A stretch of DNA of 64,000 bases from Riptortus pedestris (GCA_019009955.1 CM032230.1:29525001-29589000); one strand, 5' to 3'. Numbered from the stretch's first letter, positions 34,933-47,190 are shown. The notes: generated from the letters alone by a model not told the origin. Numbers and translations are program-made.

Positions 34933-35414
34933 AAAGTCCGTCACGCAGGGGCTGCGTAAACTAAGCAGATTTCCCACGTGAAGTTTTACAATAGAGAAAT
35001 TTCACGAGAGCTGAGCAGTTAATGAAACGGACGAACTAGCTTTTGGCGAGAAAGCCACTTCGTCCGTTAGCCGGCCAGACTTAATAAAAATGCAAATATC
35101 TCGGTTAATATTCGGTAAATAATAGTTAAGATAGAGAATAAACGTATATAACAATATTTATAGTAAATTTAATTTGCAATGAGATTGATTCTGTACAATT
35201 AATTTTTCGTTCCGACGTATAGTAACGGAGATATTATCGGATTATTAACGGGATATTAAAATCCTCCCCTCTAACCCCCCCCCCCTCTCCCACTGGTTCG
35301 ATTTCAGCCGTTAACGAACTTGATCTTTCTTTTTACAAAAAACGAATAAATATCGAGTTTCGTAACGATCAAACAAAAATTGCGACCGCTAGAGCGGTAA
35401 CAGACAAATATATA

Positions 35415-35465
<51 letters not shown>

Positions 35466-35586
35466 TTTTAACGGACCTCATTTTCGTCACCTACTAGGTA
35501 GGATCGATGGACATTCGAAGAAAAATTTCGAAAATTCCGTCATGAGTACAACCTCAATAGCTGATTTCCCTTAAGAGAAATCTGCT
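34933..35586 (-). mobile_element. HINE-like element, complete
   Basis: Perfect stem-loop at the left (ACGCAGGGGCTGCGT), (TA)n at about 35407-35459, and AGCTGATTTCCCTTAAGAGAAATCTGCT at the right (in pieces). Confidence 0.92.
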
Positions 35587-35959
35587 AATAAGTAATTGGT
35601 AGTTATTTAATCATCCAGAAATAGCGTCTTTCCAATTGAAACTAGTAATTTTATTTATTTATGAGTACCAAGGCAAGATGATTTGCCCTTTAAAAAGTCA
35701 AATATTGTACAAAGTAAAGAAGTAAAATAAATAAACATTTTTTTAATGAACTTAATAGTAAATTTAAGTAACTATAATCAAAAAATAAAAAAATGGTGAT
35801 GAGCATCGTTGGTTGGTGAATGATTAATAGTAAATATAAATTTGAAGTGTTTAAAAAAGTTAGATATTGATAATATCTTAGGTTGAAGAAACATTATTAA
35901 AATTTCAATTGATATTTTCCCATAAAAAAGTTTCTATATTGTCATAAACATTTATCATT

Positions 35960-36440
35960 AGAAGAGGAAAAACTATTTATTTGTGGCAACAGAGATGGAA
36001 TCAAACAGATAAAGGATTACATCTAAAATTATATATCCCTGTTTTAAAAACGAATATCTCACAACCCCAACATACATTTTATCTAACACAAATACTAACT
36101 GGACACGGAAATACCAACTCTTACTTGTATAGATTCAAACTTACTGACTCAAATACTTGTAAATGCGACAGTTACACTGAACAGACATTCACCCACCTGA
36201 TTTATGAATGTAGACTGACTCAAGACATACGAAGACAGTTAAAGACTCATTTTATTTTCAAAACATCTAAATTTATTAAAAGCAATAGCCTATGAGATAG
36301 CCTATGAGGAGCTATGCCTATGATATTCTTAAGCTGAGAGAGGAAAAGATAATATAATATTACTATTATGTAACTTTTTTATTGGTTATTTAATTGTATT
36401 CCTAATTGTTCTTATTTAATTTTTTTTTGTAAAGTTTTAT
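35960..36440 (+). pseudogene. LINE C-terminal fragment (R1/Jockey-like)
   Basis: The open frame 35981-36295 starts on a TTG codon and is really a 5'-truncated piece. It reads WQQRWNQTDKG, then LTQILTGHGNTNSYLYRFKL, then CKCDSYTEQTFTHLIYEC. The W-x2-RW linker, the LTGHG-x-YL-RF block and the C-x-C ... H-x4-C zinc-binding pattern are, in this order, the C-terminal end of R1/Jockey-type retrotransposon proteins. The frame stops after SLKSNSL-like residues, and a 3' untranslated tail runs to the tandem-repeat element at 36471. This family is close to the minus-strand relic at 22070-23040 and distinct from the LINE at 56451. Confidence 0.82.
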
Positions 36441-36470
36441 TTTCATGTTCTTATTTACATTTTTAATATG

Positions 36471-37756
36471 TACTAGCTCAGATAACCGGCTTCGCCCGGG
36501 AATTCATTTGAGGCTGAATGGTGATGGTATTTTTTTGACTAGGCTTTACTTTGGACAATATTTTGACATTTACCCGTGCCAGTGTTTAGGGTTTATACCC
36601 GTCGTTGCTGTGGCTTTTTTAATAATAAAATTAATTTTTTATGTAAGATTTCACTGTCCTCCATATTGTCATATTTCCCGTCTAGATTTGAATTATTAAG
36701 GACAAAATATTAACATAGATTTGAATTAATTTTTCCAGGTGAGGTACCTGGTAGCTACACAAATAACTTGCACATTGTTCCCGAAAAAATGTATAAAACG
36801 AAAGTTACTCTAAATAACAAAGTAAACCACTTTTGTTATGTGTACGTTTGCCAAAAAACAAATAGACTATGAAATATCGCGAATTTTTATTTCAGGCCTC
36901 CATTATAACCCCCACTCCCATTCGAACCTAAAAATTTTAATATAGCTTATAATCATGGAAGAATTAATGCTAATTGACATACCGAGTTTTTTTAAGTTCG
37001 GTTCAATCGTTAGTGCCCAATAAAATTGTTGGCTCCCGCTGAAGTTTTAGTGTATGTCTCGTTTATATTTTTGTTATAAGACTTAAGTGAATATGACAAA
37101 AGTTACTTTAAATAAAAAAAATAAACTACTTTTGTCATGTGCATATTAAGAACCAATAGAAAACGAAATACAGCTATTTTTAAATTCAGGCCTCCCTTAC
37201 AACCCCCACTCCTGCCCGTCCCTAGAAATGTTGGTATGGCTTATTATAATGAAGGCGTTAGTGATAATACACATACCGAGTTTTATTTAGTTCGGTTGAG
37301 TCTTTTGTGCCAAATAAAATTGTTCACTTCCGCTATAGGATATAGCGTATATCTCCTTTATATTTCCGTATACGGCAAAAGTGTATATAACAAAAGTTAC
37401 TCTAAATAACAAAATTAATAACTTTTGTTATATGCATATTTACCGAAAAATCTATGCGAAACGAAATATCGCTATTTTTATTTTCAGGCCTCCCTTATAA
37501 CCCCCACTCTTTTTCGTCTCAGAGAATATTAATATAGCCTAAAGTCTAAGTTGGGTTAGTAGTAATATACATAACAAGTTTCATAAAAATCGGTTCTGCC
37601 GTTTATGCGTGAAAAGGTAACAAACAAACAAATAAAAAAAAACAAGCAAACAAACATACAAGAAAGAAACAAAATGCAGTTATGGTGTCTATGATATGTG
37701 AAACGAAAAAGTATCGTGAAATTGCGCAAAAAAAATCAATGTACAGACAGAAGTTA
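36471..37756 (+). mobile_element. Tandem-repeat element inserted at TA, copy A
   Basis: It begins ACTAGCTCAGATAACCGGCTTCGCCCGGG. Three units of about 300 bp follow, each with an inverted pair such as ACAAAAGTTACTCTAAATAAC ... ACTTTTGTTAT (near 36800, 37097 and 37389). It ends with CGGTTCTGCCGTTTATGCG, GTAACAAACAAACAAA and a unique tail finishing GTTACAATTATA in a (TA)n tract. No coding capacity is evident; open frames inside it recur from unit to unit. Confidence 0.85.
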
Positions 37757-37779
37757 CAATTATATATATATATATATAG

Positions 37780-37813
<34 letters not shown>

Positions 37814-38600
37814 AATATTATTATTATTATTATTATATAAAATTTTTAAATGTTTGGACAAAATGCACTTATAATGAAAATATGCATGGGATGTGCAGAA
37901 AATAAAGTCCCTCCTACTATGTAGAGGAGATACATAAGTTCTTGCATTGTTCATGTCGGTATAATTCATCGTGTTATTCATATGAATATTCATACCATTC
38001 ATTGCTAGCCAACGCTTACAATAAATAAAGTTACAATACTGCGTTTTTAAAAACTTGAAATTTATATTTTATACATGTATATTATGAAATATAATTTATT
38101 CACATTTATTTATGTGTTTCTATACATATTTCAGGGTGTAGAGCGTTCCGACTTTAGATCACTAGAGCTAAGCAACAATATGCTAAAAGGTTCCTCTGTC
38201 TTGGCTTCATTTAATTGGTTAATAATTTCATTGGTTGTTAATCAACAACAAACTTATTTCGAAAAATAAAATTCTAATGATCGCCCTTTCAAAAGGCAAA
38301 CGAGTTGATCAGCATTTTTGCTAAGGGAAATTGGACCATTCTAAAATGTTATGCTCGAAAAAATAAAAATTATTTTGGTATTGTTGAATCAAGTCATCAG
38401 TTCTCCGTTTGAAGTACTCTTCAGTGGAAGCTGAACATCTTCTTTTAATTAAATATTTTTTTCAGCTCCCATTGTCCGACTTAATTGGTTCCCTGGCAAG
38501 CAGATAGCTGTAATTATTCAGAGGTAATAAAGTACAGTACAATAGAGAACACTTTGCCATTCAATGAAAGGTTTGCACTGCATGTTAATAATACTAAATT
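37757..38600. other. (TA)n tract and spacer
   Basis: (TA)n with interruptions at 37757-37815 and TTA repeats at 37817-37836. The rest shows no recognised gene. Confidence 0.5.
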
Positions 38601-38680
38601 CCAATTTTAGTATATGTACCGCCGAAGCGAGTAGGGTGAGGAAAGGAAAAATAAATAAATATTGTATATATTGTTATTCC
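38600..38680 (+). other. Possible LINE 3' end
   Basis: TACCGCCGAAGCGAGTAGGG followed by AAATAAATAAATATTG resembles the end of the LINE at 59288-59340 (ATCGCCGAAGCTGCGAAG, then AATA repeats). No coding part is visible upstream. Confidence 0.4.
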
Positions 38681-38794
38681 TATAAATTACTTTTGGGGTG
38701 TATGTTGTATTGTTGTTACGTAGGTTAATCTCCTTATTAAAGTATCGGAGTGAATGGTATATATATGTAAATGGTTAATTCTAATTTAGTTTCT

Positions 38795-38829
<35 letters not shown>

Positions 38830-39393
38830 AGAATAACCAATAACAATTGGAAAAATAAAATGTAGTATAGAATTACAAAATGTATAAGAAAGAAACTATG
38901 TAAAGACAATATATAAACTAACTACGTTTACTTACACAAATTAACAAGGGACCCAAATAAACTGTACATCAAAAATATGGAAGGGCGTAATAACCATGCA
39001 GTTGATCGCCACGACAACAATCTCTACATCTCTACATAATACTAAATTACATTTATGTTTTTGACTGCTTTCTAGAAAATAGCACAAGTAGCTGAGCTAA
39101 ATATAGACAAACTTATTCTCTTTTCAAGATGTTTTCCCCATAAATATGTATACATACATTGAAATGGAGAAAGCATTAATAAATCATAAATTAGGTCTTT
39201 TCAAGCATAATGAGGGAGCCCAAATCAAAAAGAAGTAAACAATATAAAATTGTAAGTGAACAAAATAATAACAATGTGTAGAAATTAATTTTAATAGGCA
39301 AATTGTATAAATCCAAATTACAGTGAAGGAATAAATAAAATAAAAATTTCATAAACATTCCAACAACACTTTTTTTGGGGGTGGGGGGGGGGT
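38681..39393. other. Spacer with an A-run
   Basis: An A-run of about 27 bases lies at 38800-38827. Nothing else recognised. Confidence 0.5.
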
Positions 39394-39628
39394 GTGGGGG
39401 CTCAGGTTAGCCATGTGAGTTAATGCGTTGATCTTAATCTCACATGGTAAACCTAGAGTGGCGAGTTATATTCTTGCCTGGGCAAAGGAAATTATTTAGT
39501 GACGAAATTCATTAAATAACATCCTAAGTTCCACCCTGACTAGAAAAGGGTGGTAACCTGTAGATAACCCGTCCCAATTAGCCTGAGTGGCAAAAAGTGG
39601 ACGTTAGTAAATAATAATAATAACACTT
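39394..39628 (+). mobile_element. tRNA-derived SINE
   Basis: GGGGCTCAGGTTAGCCATGTG opens the copy. Box B is mutated (GAGTTATATTCTTGCC). The body includes GATAACCCGTCCCAATTAGCC and GTGGACGTTAGTAAATAATAATAATAA (in pieces), a TAA-type tail. Confidence 0.88.
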
Positions 39629-40401
39629 CTTGTGAAACAAAACATGAATTTGTATTACAGAAATAGTATAAAACATAGTTATACAACAAGGCTTCAAACC
39701 CTCAACCGCAAACAAATATTTCGGGAAAAGGATATCATTTAAATTATTTAAAAAGATGAAATAAATTAAAAAATATTCTTTATTTAAGAATAAGTTAAAG
39801 AACTTCATTACTGGAGAATGTTTTTTATACAAAAGGTGAATAATATCAAAAATATTCAATCTATATAAATAAAACTCTAAGGTTTGTCTCATTTTCTATT
39901 TAATTTCTTCAGGGAACAATTTATTTCCCATTTCAAACCATTTCATAAACAATGGCATTAAATTATTATTATGAGTATTATGAGTTATGGGAATGGTTAT
40001 TGTTATTGTTGAATATGACGAGATGTGACACGGTAAATTTTGTGTATCCAATCTTTACATTTCCACTTGAAACAATTTCTATTTTGAGCCCTTCAAGGGC
40101 TAGATATTAAAAAAAAAGTACAAGATATTAGTCATAAAAAATAATTTATAAACAGGTACATTGTTTCTTTAAGACAGTGGCAAGTTTCTCATCATTTATA
40201 AAGAATGTTATCTGTTAATAAATTTAAGAATATTAACAAAGCACGGCAATTAAATTAAAAAAATGTGCGTGTTATATTTAGAGTGATATTATGATTGTTA
40301 ACGAAATTAATTTACTATATATAATTGATAGATTTTATAAAATGTATTAATTATACACGATAAATAAACATTAAACATTAGATTATAAACACACACACAT
40401 A

Positions 40402-40470
<69 letters not shown>

Positions 40471-40946
40471 TATATATATACATATACATATACATATATG
40501 GAAAACCTCAATTATGTTGAGGAAACAGAATATTAAACAATATTTATAAAAAAAAACAAAAAAAACAAAAGTTTTTCATTGCCAATCCTTAGGCAAGTTG
40601 AAGGCTGAGGAAAAACGTCAACCATAATCTTTTATTCCTAGAAATGGAACTCTACTTGAGAAAACTGAATGAAAAGGTCTTTTAGGTAGACTTAAATAGT
40701 ACTATTTACTCCAATTAAAGGGACTACATTTCTATGTAATCGATATTATCAAACATAATATTTTTATAAATATATTATTTTAGCATTTAGTGAAATAGAT
40801 CCTAGTATATAGATGGGTGACACACACATAGATGTTAAGAATCGGTTCATGACCCAATTAAGCTATTTATTTTATTTGGCTATGACCTTTTATTTTATTT
40901 TTAGGCATCAAAGGTAATTAGATACTACTGTACGCCCTTACACACA

Positions 40947-41000
<54 letters not shown>

Positions 41001-41126
41001 ATTTGTAATTTATCTGAATGAAATTCTAAAGATTAACTTCAAAAAATGTGTGCACTTTGGAGGCCAACAAACAAAAATCGAATATAATTGAACAAATAAA
41101 AAATTTATAATCCAAATTTCGATTTT
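39629..41126. other. Spacer with microsatellites
   Basis: (TA)n-rich tract at about 40401-40480 and a (CA)n tract at 40940-40999. No gene is supported. Confidence 0.6.
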
Positions 41127-41572
41127 GCGGTCGCAATTTTTGTTTGATCGTTACCAAACTCGGAATTTAATCGTTTTATGTAAAAAGGAAGATCAAGTTC
41201 GTTAATGGCTGAAATCGGACCAGAGGGGGGGGTTTAGAGGGGGGATTTTTGAAAATTCAAAATATCTCCATTGTTATACGTCGGATCGAAAAATTGTATA
41301 GAATGAATCTTATTGCAAATTAAATTTACTATAAATATTGCTCTGTATCTTGAATATTAACCGAGATATTTGCATTTGTATTCTGCGTGTGGTCGGCAGG
41401 AGTCGTCTATGTTCGGATTTTCCGCTGAGAGCTCTGGCGGCCGTTTCCTTAACTATTCGTCCCTCGTGAATAGGTTTAGGTTACTACAGTTGTTATTAGG
41501 CAGATTTCATTATTGTAAAACTTCACGTGGGAAATCTGCTTAGTTTACGCAGCCCCTGCGTGACGGACGTTT
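41127..41572 (+). mobile_element. HINE-like element, 5' part missing
   Basis: It begins at GCGGTCGCAATTTTTG, just after where the TA tract would be. It ends with GTGGGAAATCTGCTTAG, the perfect stem-loop and GACGGACG. Confidence 0.9.
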
Positions 41573-42346
41573 AACAAATTGCGTTAAATAGTTTACAATT
41601 GCCCATTCTGTGACAATTTTTTTTAAAACTTTTAAATAGAACAAAAAATGTGTTTTTATGTTATATCGTAGTTCGTAATGTCCTTTCTTTTGGGAATCAG
41701 CAAAAGTTTTTCTTATTATTATACAATACAGATTATTTCATTGTTATTAGTGTTAGTTTTGTCTTTGGGGTGTTTACTAATTGTTTCTAATTTTACCATT
41801 AATATTTTTTTTTCCTTTCCAACACTCCATCTGTATTGACGCTCTTGTAAGCTCGAGTAATCGTAATAAACAAAATTAATTCATTACAACTGATTTTCTA
41901 ATCAAATTCGAGTGAGAATTGTGAAACAGTCAACCTTTATGCAAGACCATTCCAAGACCAATTTTTATAATTATATGATGTCATTAAATAAAAATCTTGA
42001 AGAGAGAAAGTTGGGATTAAGGAAGAAACTATTTAATTAAGAGCAAGTCAGCTTGAGGCCAATTAAAATCACAAACAACTAACGAAGGAGCTTAGACTCA
42101 ACTGAATCTTAATGCTGAGACCATCTCAGCTCCAGAGAGACGGATAACTTTATTTTTTAAAATTCCCACTTCTAGCGGAGTCACATTTCGCCGAATTAAA
42201 ATACAGAAAAAAAAACTTAATTCTTTAATGTATATGACAAGTTTTCCAAGCGTGATATAACCCCTTTTGCTTTAAAACTTGGAGTAAAAGTTACGCAATT
42301 AAAGGGTATTAATTCTCGATGCATAGCTAATACATAGGCAACAATT
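41573..42346. other. Spacer, nothing recognised
   Basis: No supported gene. Confidence 0.5.
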
Positions 42347-42575
42347 ATTGTTATTTTTTAACGTCCACACCTTGCTAATATGGCTAATTGGGACGGGTAA
42401 TCTACAGTTTACCACCCTTTTCTACTAGGGTCGGACTATGGATTTTATTTAATGAGTATGTCATTATATAAATTCCTATCGCCCTGTTGGGTATCGAAAC
42501 CGCCATCCTGGGTTCACCATGTGAGATTAAGACCATCGCTTTATCTCACTGCCCTAACCTGAGCCCCAACAGACT
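42347..42575 (-). mobile_element. tRNA-derived SINE
   Basis: Reverse-strand copy: TTTTTTAACGTCCAC, GGCTAATTGGGACGGGTAATC, TTTTATTTAATGAG, then a box B region GGGTATCGAAACCG and ACCTGAGCCCC at the end. Confidence 0.87.
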
Positions 42576-42582
42576 AAAGCCT

Positions 42583-43991
42583 TTACAAATCTCCATATTT
42601 AATCGTTTTATGTAAAAAGAAAAAAAGTACGTCACGCAGTGGCTGCGTTAACTAAGCAGATTTCCCAAGTACGCCACATATTTGCATTTATCTCAAAACT
42701 TAAAAGTTCAATGAGAACAATATTTGGTATTTAAGCTCTAAATAAAGTGCTTCATAACATAATAGAATATTGAAAATATGAGATGAGTAGGAGTGGGGCT
42801 TTACTGAAGACCAAAAACTAAAAAATGCAAATATCTCAGTAAATAATCAAGATAGTGAAAAAATGTACATAACAACATTTATAGAACATTACATTTGCAA
42901 TAAGATTGGTTCTATATAATTTTTCGATCCGACGCATAATAACGGAGATATTAACAATTTTCGAAATTCTCCCCCTCTAAACCCCCCCCCCTCCCCCTAG
43001 ACCGATATCAGTCATTAACGAACTTGATCTTTCTTTTTACATAAAACGATTATATATCAAGTTTGGTAACGATAAGACAAAAATTACGACCGCTAGAGCG
43101 GTAACAGACAAATATATAATATATATATACATATATACAGTTTTGAACGGACCTCATTTTCGTCATCTCCTGGGTAGGATCGATGGACATTTGAAGAAAA
43201 ATTTGGAAAATCGCGTCATGAGTACAACCTCAATAGCTGATTTCCCTTAAGGGAAATCTGCTAAAAGTTCGTTAATGGTTGAATGCGGACCACTGGAGGG
43301 GGTATTTTTGCCAATTCGCGAAATATCTTCATTACTATACGTCGGATCGAAAAATGTTATAGTACCGATCTGATTGCAAATTAAATTTACTATAAATATT
43401 GTTATATTTATTTAATCTCTATATGGAATATTAACCGAGGATATTTGCATTTTCCAGTTTTCAGTAAACCCCCGCTCCAGGTCATGTCATATTAATAATA
43501 AGCTGTTATATAATGTGCAACTTTGTTTCAAAGTTAAATATCAAATATTGTTTTCATCGAACTTCTACTTTGTAAGATACATGCAAATTCTTTCTGTTGA
43601 TCACCCCCTCCCCCTTCTTTTCTTCTCGGACTTCTAACATTTGAATGATTGAGATAAAAATTATTTTGATTCATTATAAATTACAGTACTAAATATAGTA
43701 GTTTTAAATAAAATGAATATGTTATATTTTGTTAATTGTTTTTATTTCCGGTGAAGAATATTTTTATCTACCTGTTCAGTTCTGAGCCGTTGGGAGACCT
43801 GTTTTTTTAGAATTCAGACGCTTTCTGTTGGGAGGTTATTAAAATTGGCTGAAACATTTCTCATTATATTTGTATTTATTCACTTAATATTAACGCTCGT
43901 GTTATGAGATACCAGTACGTAGATTTATCTATTGTAAAACGTCACGTGGGAAATCTGCTTAGTTTACGCAGTCCCTGCTTGACAAACCTTT
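42583..43991 (+). mobile_element. HINE-like element split by another HINE-like element
   Basis: The left piece 42583-42622 reads CATATTTAATCGTTTTATG followed by TAAAAAGAAA. The right piece 43263-43991 resumes AAGTTCGTTAATGG and runs to TCTGCTTAGTTTACGCAGTCCCTGC and its tail. In uninterrupted copies these two pieces are adjacent (GTAAAAAGAAAGATCAAG). The inserted element is 42624-43262. Confidence 0.85.
42624..43262 (-). mobile_element. HINE-like element nested in another
   Basis: It starts AAAGTACGTCACGCAGTGGCTGCG and ends TTCCCTTAAGGGAAATCTGCT, with the TA tract reduced (about 43114-43136). Both outer boundaries are defined by the interrupted host copy. Confidence 0.92.
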
Positions 43992-44310
43992 TTGTTTCTG
44001 GAGGTATTGAGTTTGTCTGTTATCAATAATTGGAGGAACTATATTGTTATCAGTAAAACTATAAATAAAATGTGGTTTGATTGTGCGGGTTCCAGCACAA
44101 TAGGCAGTACAAGTGGTCCGATGCCAGTAACACGGCCTTGTCGAGTAATTAACCTTGGCTGTGAGGTCTCTGCCCCAATCATCTTATTGGCCCACAGAGT
44201 CAGGCCATACAGGCCACGCCTCCTTCAGGCAGCTGCTATTTTTATTTTTATTTTTGTGTCTATAATAAGATACCAGACCGTCTGTCTAGCCCAACAAAAG
44301 AAAATTTTTA
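43992..44310. other. Spacer of higher GC, open frame of unknown meaning
   Basis: A 123-codon open frame covers 43992-44363 but shows no domain. It reads into a HINE-like end, so it is probably not a gene. Confidence 0.35.
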
Positions 44311-44530
44311 AAACCTCCTTGACGCAGGGGTTGCGAAAACTAAGCAGATTTCCCACATGCTGAAACGATACACTACTAATCTCAACACAGAATATATTCA
44401 CTATTTCTAAATAAAAACCCCGTTAAGTAGAAATGGAGTTTTATTGAAGACTGAAAAGAAGAAAGTACTAATAACTTTCTTAATACTTGAGTTGTCTTTG
44501 AACCGTCTTGAACAGTTTGTTCGACCTGCT
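44311..44530 (-). mobile_element. HINE-like 3' end fragment
   Basis: GACGCAGGGGTTGCGAAAACTAAGCAGATTTCCC (quoted in pieces) is a mutated terminus followed by the internal module with TTTTATTGAAGACTGAAAAG. The remainder is lost. Confidence 0.75.
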
Positions 44531-45345
44531 GCTAATAGTCTACCGACTCGGAAGATAATCTCCTTAAGTTAATAAACGATTCCTTTATTGTTAGGCAGTC
44601 TCATGTGGATTCCAACGTAAGTAAACCACTGATAGGTACTGGCCATCTCTACTTGTTCATCCCCCAGAAAATTAGGACTCCATGTTCACGGAAACAGAGT
44701 CTGTTCATAGATTCGATTGGATTTTATGGGGAAACACAAAATTATTGTAATATTAACAAACTGTTGTAGATCAGATGTTTAGGAGTTCAGTTGTTTAGAG
44801 AGAGATCAGATGTGTTGTAGATTGATAGATGTATGAGAACATGGTGTTAATATAAAGTTTGTGGTTAAAAGTAGAAAGTGTACCTATATCTTATTACAAT
44901 TAAGTTATTTTTGCAAACACAACACAAACGAATGTCGCTTTCCTGTCCTTCCAAGTAATTTTCAGTATTTTTTAATAAAGCGATTTTACCAATATTTTAT
45001 GCCTGGTCCAAATATTATTTGATGGAGAGAATCAAGGTAAGCAGAATACAAATTCTAAACCGAATTCAGCTAGTGAATCCTATGCCAGCTGAAACTTCGG
45101 TGTTAAAAAAAGTGCCCTACATCTACATGTATAGAATTGTTCCGGGGTTTGAACAACAGTAAACAATTCGATTCAATTAAGGAAATTGCCGGGAAACGTT
45201 CGAAAAACTACTCAGCACCTCTTGTCAATAAAGGTTTGAAGTTCGAAAACCGCTTTCAGATAGTTTCTACAACTAGTCTCGTAGCTAGTAATGAAGTATT
45301 CAAAGGGAGTAAACATTGAATTTAGAGTATTTGTAATTATATTTT
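44531..45345. other. Spacer, nothing recognised
   Basis: A 60-codon open frame at 45137-45319 has no recognisable motif. Confidence 0.45.
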
Positions 45346-45711
45346 AGCAGATTTCCCTTAAGCTATTGAGGTCGTACTCATGACGGGACTTTCAAAACAT
45401 TTCCTCAAACATCCACCGATCACAACAAGGAGATGACGTTAATGAGGCCTGTTCCAAATTGTATATACACACTTTTCTGTTACCACTCTAGAGGTCGCAA
45501 TTTTTGTTAAATCCCTACCGAATTCGATACAAGCGTTTCTTGTAAAACTAAAGATCGAGTTCGTTAACGGTTGAAATCTGACTGGGGGAGTGAGGTTTTA
45601 GAGGTGAGAATATCGAAAACTTGAAATATCCCTTATTAATATAATTCGGATCTACATATTCTTTAGAGTCAATCTAAAGAAAATGCAATTTCATTTATCA
45701 ATGTTGTTATA
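45346..45711 (+). mobile_element. HINE-like element, left part of a split copy
   Basis: It starts AGCAGATTTCCCTTAAGCTATTGAGG. Homology runs through the internal block and stops at 45711, where another HINE-like copy begins. The next expected block (AGTAAACCC, AAGCTGTTA) reappears at 46929-46960, so the host copy probably continues there. Confidence 0.78.
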
Positions 45712-45824
45712 TGATTCCCTTAAGAGATATCAGCTATTGAGGTTGTACTAATGACGCGATTTTCGAAAAATTTCTTAAAATGTAATCAATTCTACCTAGT
45801 AGATGACGAAAATGAGGTCCGTTC

Positions 45825-45879
<55 letters not shown>

Positions 45880-45883
<4 letters not shown>

Positions 45884-46497
45884 CCCGCAAACGCAACAAA
45901 AAACGGACACTTCATTTTTGTCGTATTAAAAACTAATTTTCAGCAATTTTCTTTATGTGGGTATTCTAGTTATTACAGAGAATTTAGAGTCTAAGTCCAT
46001 TGAACTAATCCCTTCAGGATTAGTAAACAATTAGATAAAACTCAGATTAGATTTATTTGTCGTGAAGTTGATCTATTCTAAGCGGTAAGTAGTTTTTCGC
46101 ATATTTAAACATCTTTAATTATTAACCAAGCATTTTCTTTAATTAATGTTTTATTTTTATTTCAGTCCAGAATAATGGGTCTTTCAAACTTAGATGGATG
46201 CCGGACCTTACGTTACATTGCCAAAACGCTTGGGGTACCGAAGTCTACCATTCACTGTAATAAAAATGAAGAATAATTTTTTTTTTTTAAATGTGATAAT
46301 TTATCTTTTTCTTTTTTTTTTATTTTGTATTTTTTTGTAAATAATCAATAAAAATTATTCACTTTTAGCAGATTTTGTTTAAATAACCTATAGAGTAACC
46401 AATTATTTTAATCAAAAAGATTAATATACATATATATTAAGTATTTAACAAAATTATAAGACTAAATCTAAGTGTCCGGTTTTTTTTTTGTGGTTGA

Positions 46498-46500
<3 letters not shown>
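45880..46500 (+). mobile_element. Tc1/mariner-type MITE, 621 bp, in a TA tract
   Basis: The ends are inverted repeats: CAACAAAAAACGGACACTT near the left, AAGTGTCCGGTTTTTTTTTT near the right. TA lies immediately outside both ends, the target of this superfamily. A transposase scrap is inside, at 46175-46270. Confidence 0.8.
46175..46275 (+). pseudogene. Transposase helix-turn-helix fragment
   Basis: The frame starting at ATG 46174 reads MGLSNLDGCRTLRYIAKT then LGVPKSTIH. This matches the second helix-turn-helix of Tc1/mariner or related transposases (R-I/L-R-x-IAK-x-LGVPKST). The stop follows after a few residues. A splice acceptor-like TTTTATTTCAG precedes it at 46156-46166, and a donor-like GTAAGT lies at 46084-46089, about 80 bp upstream. 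No catalytic DDE/D region is present. Confidence 0.6.
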
Positions 46501-46556
<56 letters not shown>

Positions 46557-46974
46557 TTTGTCTGTTGCCACTCTAGTGGTCGTGATTTTGGTTTAATCGT
46601 TACCAAACTCGATGTTTAATCGTTTTATGTAAAAAGAAAGATCAAGTTCGTTAACTGCTGAAATAATGTTCCATAAATGTTGTTATGGACGTCTTTTTAC
46701 TATCTATTTGCATTTTATAGCTTTCGGTCTGAAGTAATCCCCTCCTCCTACTCATATTATATTAAGAATTAAGCTGATATATTTTGAAGCACATTATTTG
46801 AAGCATATATACCAAATATTGTTCTCATTGAACTTTTAATTTTTGACATAAATGCATGTACATGAAACACGTAGGAAGTCTGCTTAGTTAACGAAGCCTC
46901 TGCGTAACGGACTTAATTTTAGCATTAAGTAAACCCTCCAATTGTCAATAAGCTGTTAAATCACGCTCCACCTC

Positions 46975-47190
46975 ATAAAGCTAAATACTAAATACTAAAA
47001 TAAAGCTAAATGCTAAATACTAAAATAAAGCTAAATACTAAATACTAAAATAAAGCTAAATACTAAATACTAAAATAAAGCTAAATACTAAATACTAAAA
47101 TAAAGCTAAATACTAAATACTAAAATAAAGCTAAATACTAAATACTAAAATAAAGCTAAATACTAAATACTAAAATAAAGCTAAATACTA
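46975..47190. repeat. 25-bp minisatellite
   Basis: The unit AAAGCTAAATACTAAATACTAAAAT (quoted as AAAGCTAAATACTAAATA and CTAAAAT) is repeated about 8.5 times with almost no variation. The unit resembles an internal HINE-like phrase (AAGCTTAAATACCAAATATTG), so it probably grew from that element. Confidence 0.92.

Larger units (their letters stand above)
45712..46914 (+). mobile_element. HINE-like element carrying a Tc1/mariner-type insertion
   Basis: The left part (TTCCCTTAAGAGATATCAGC) runs to the TA tract at 45831-45879. The right part resumes after 46553 (TGTCTGTTGCCACTCTAGTGG) and ends GGAAGTCTGCTTAG, a mutated stem-loop and CGGACTT. The interruption at the TA tract is the element 45880-46500. 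Confidence 0.85.

Noticed and set aside
36445..37409. Open frames of 84-90 codons, with relatives at 47917, 62342, 63064 and 63334
   Set aside because: They lie in the 300-bp units or ends of the tandem-repeat element and recur with each unit. There is no sign of codon-level conservation.
40307..40495. Tyr/Ile-rich membrane-like peptide
   Set aside because: Translation of a (TA)n and (ATAC)n microsatellite.
43992..44363. 123-codon plus-strand open frame
   Set aside because: It reads into a HINE-like terminus and shows no recognised motif; it is probably chance.
46975..47190. CRISPR-like array
   Set aside because: The 25-bp units are directly adjacent with no unique spacers, and the context is eukaryotic. 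It is a minisatellite.
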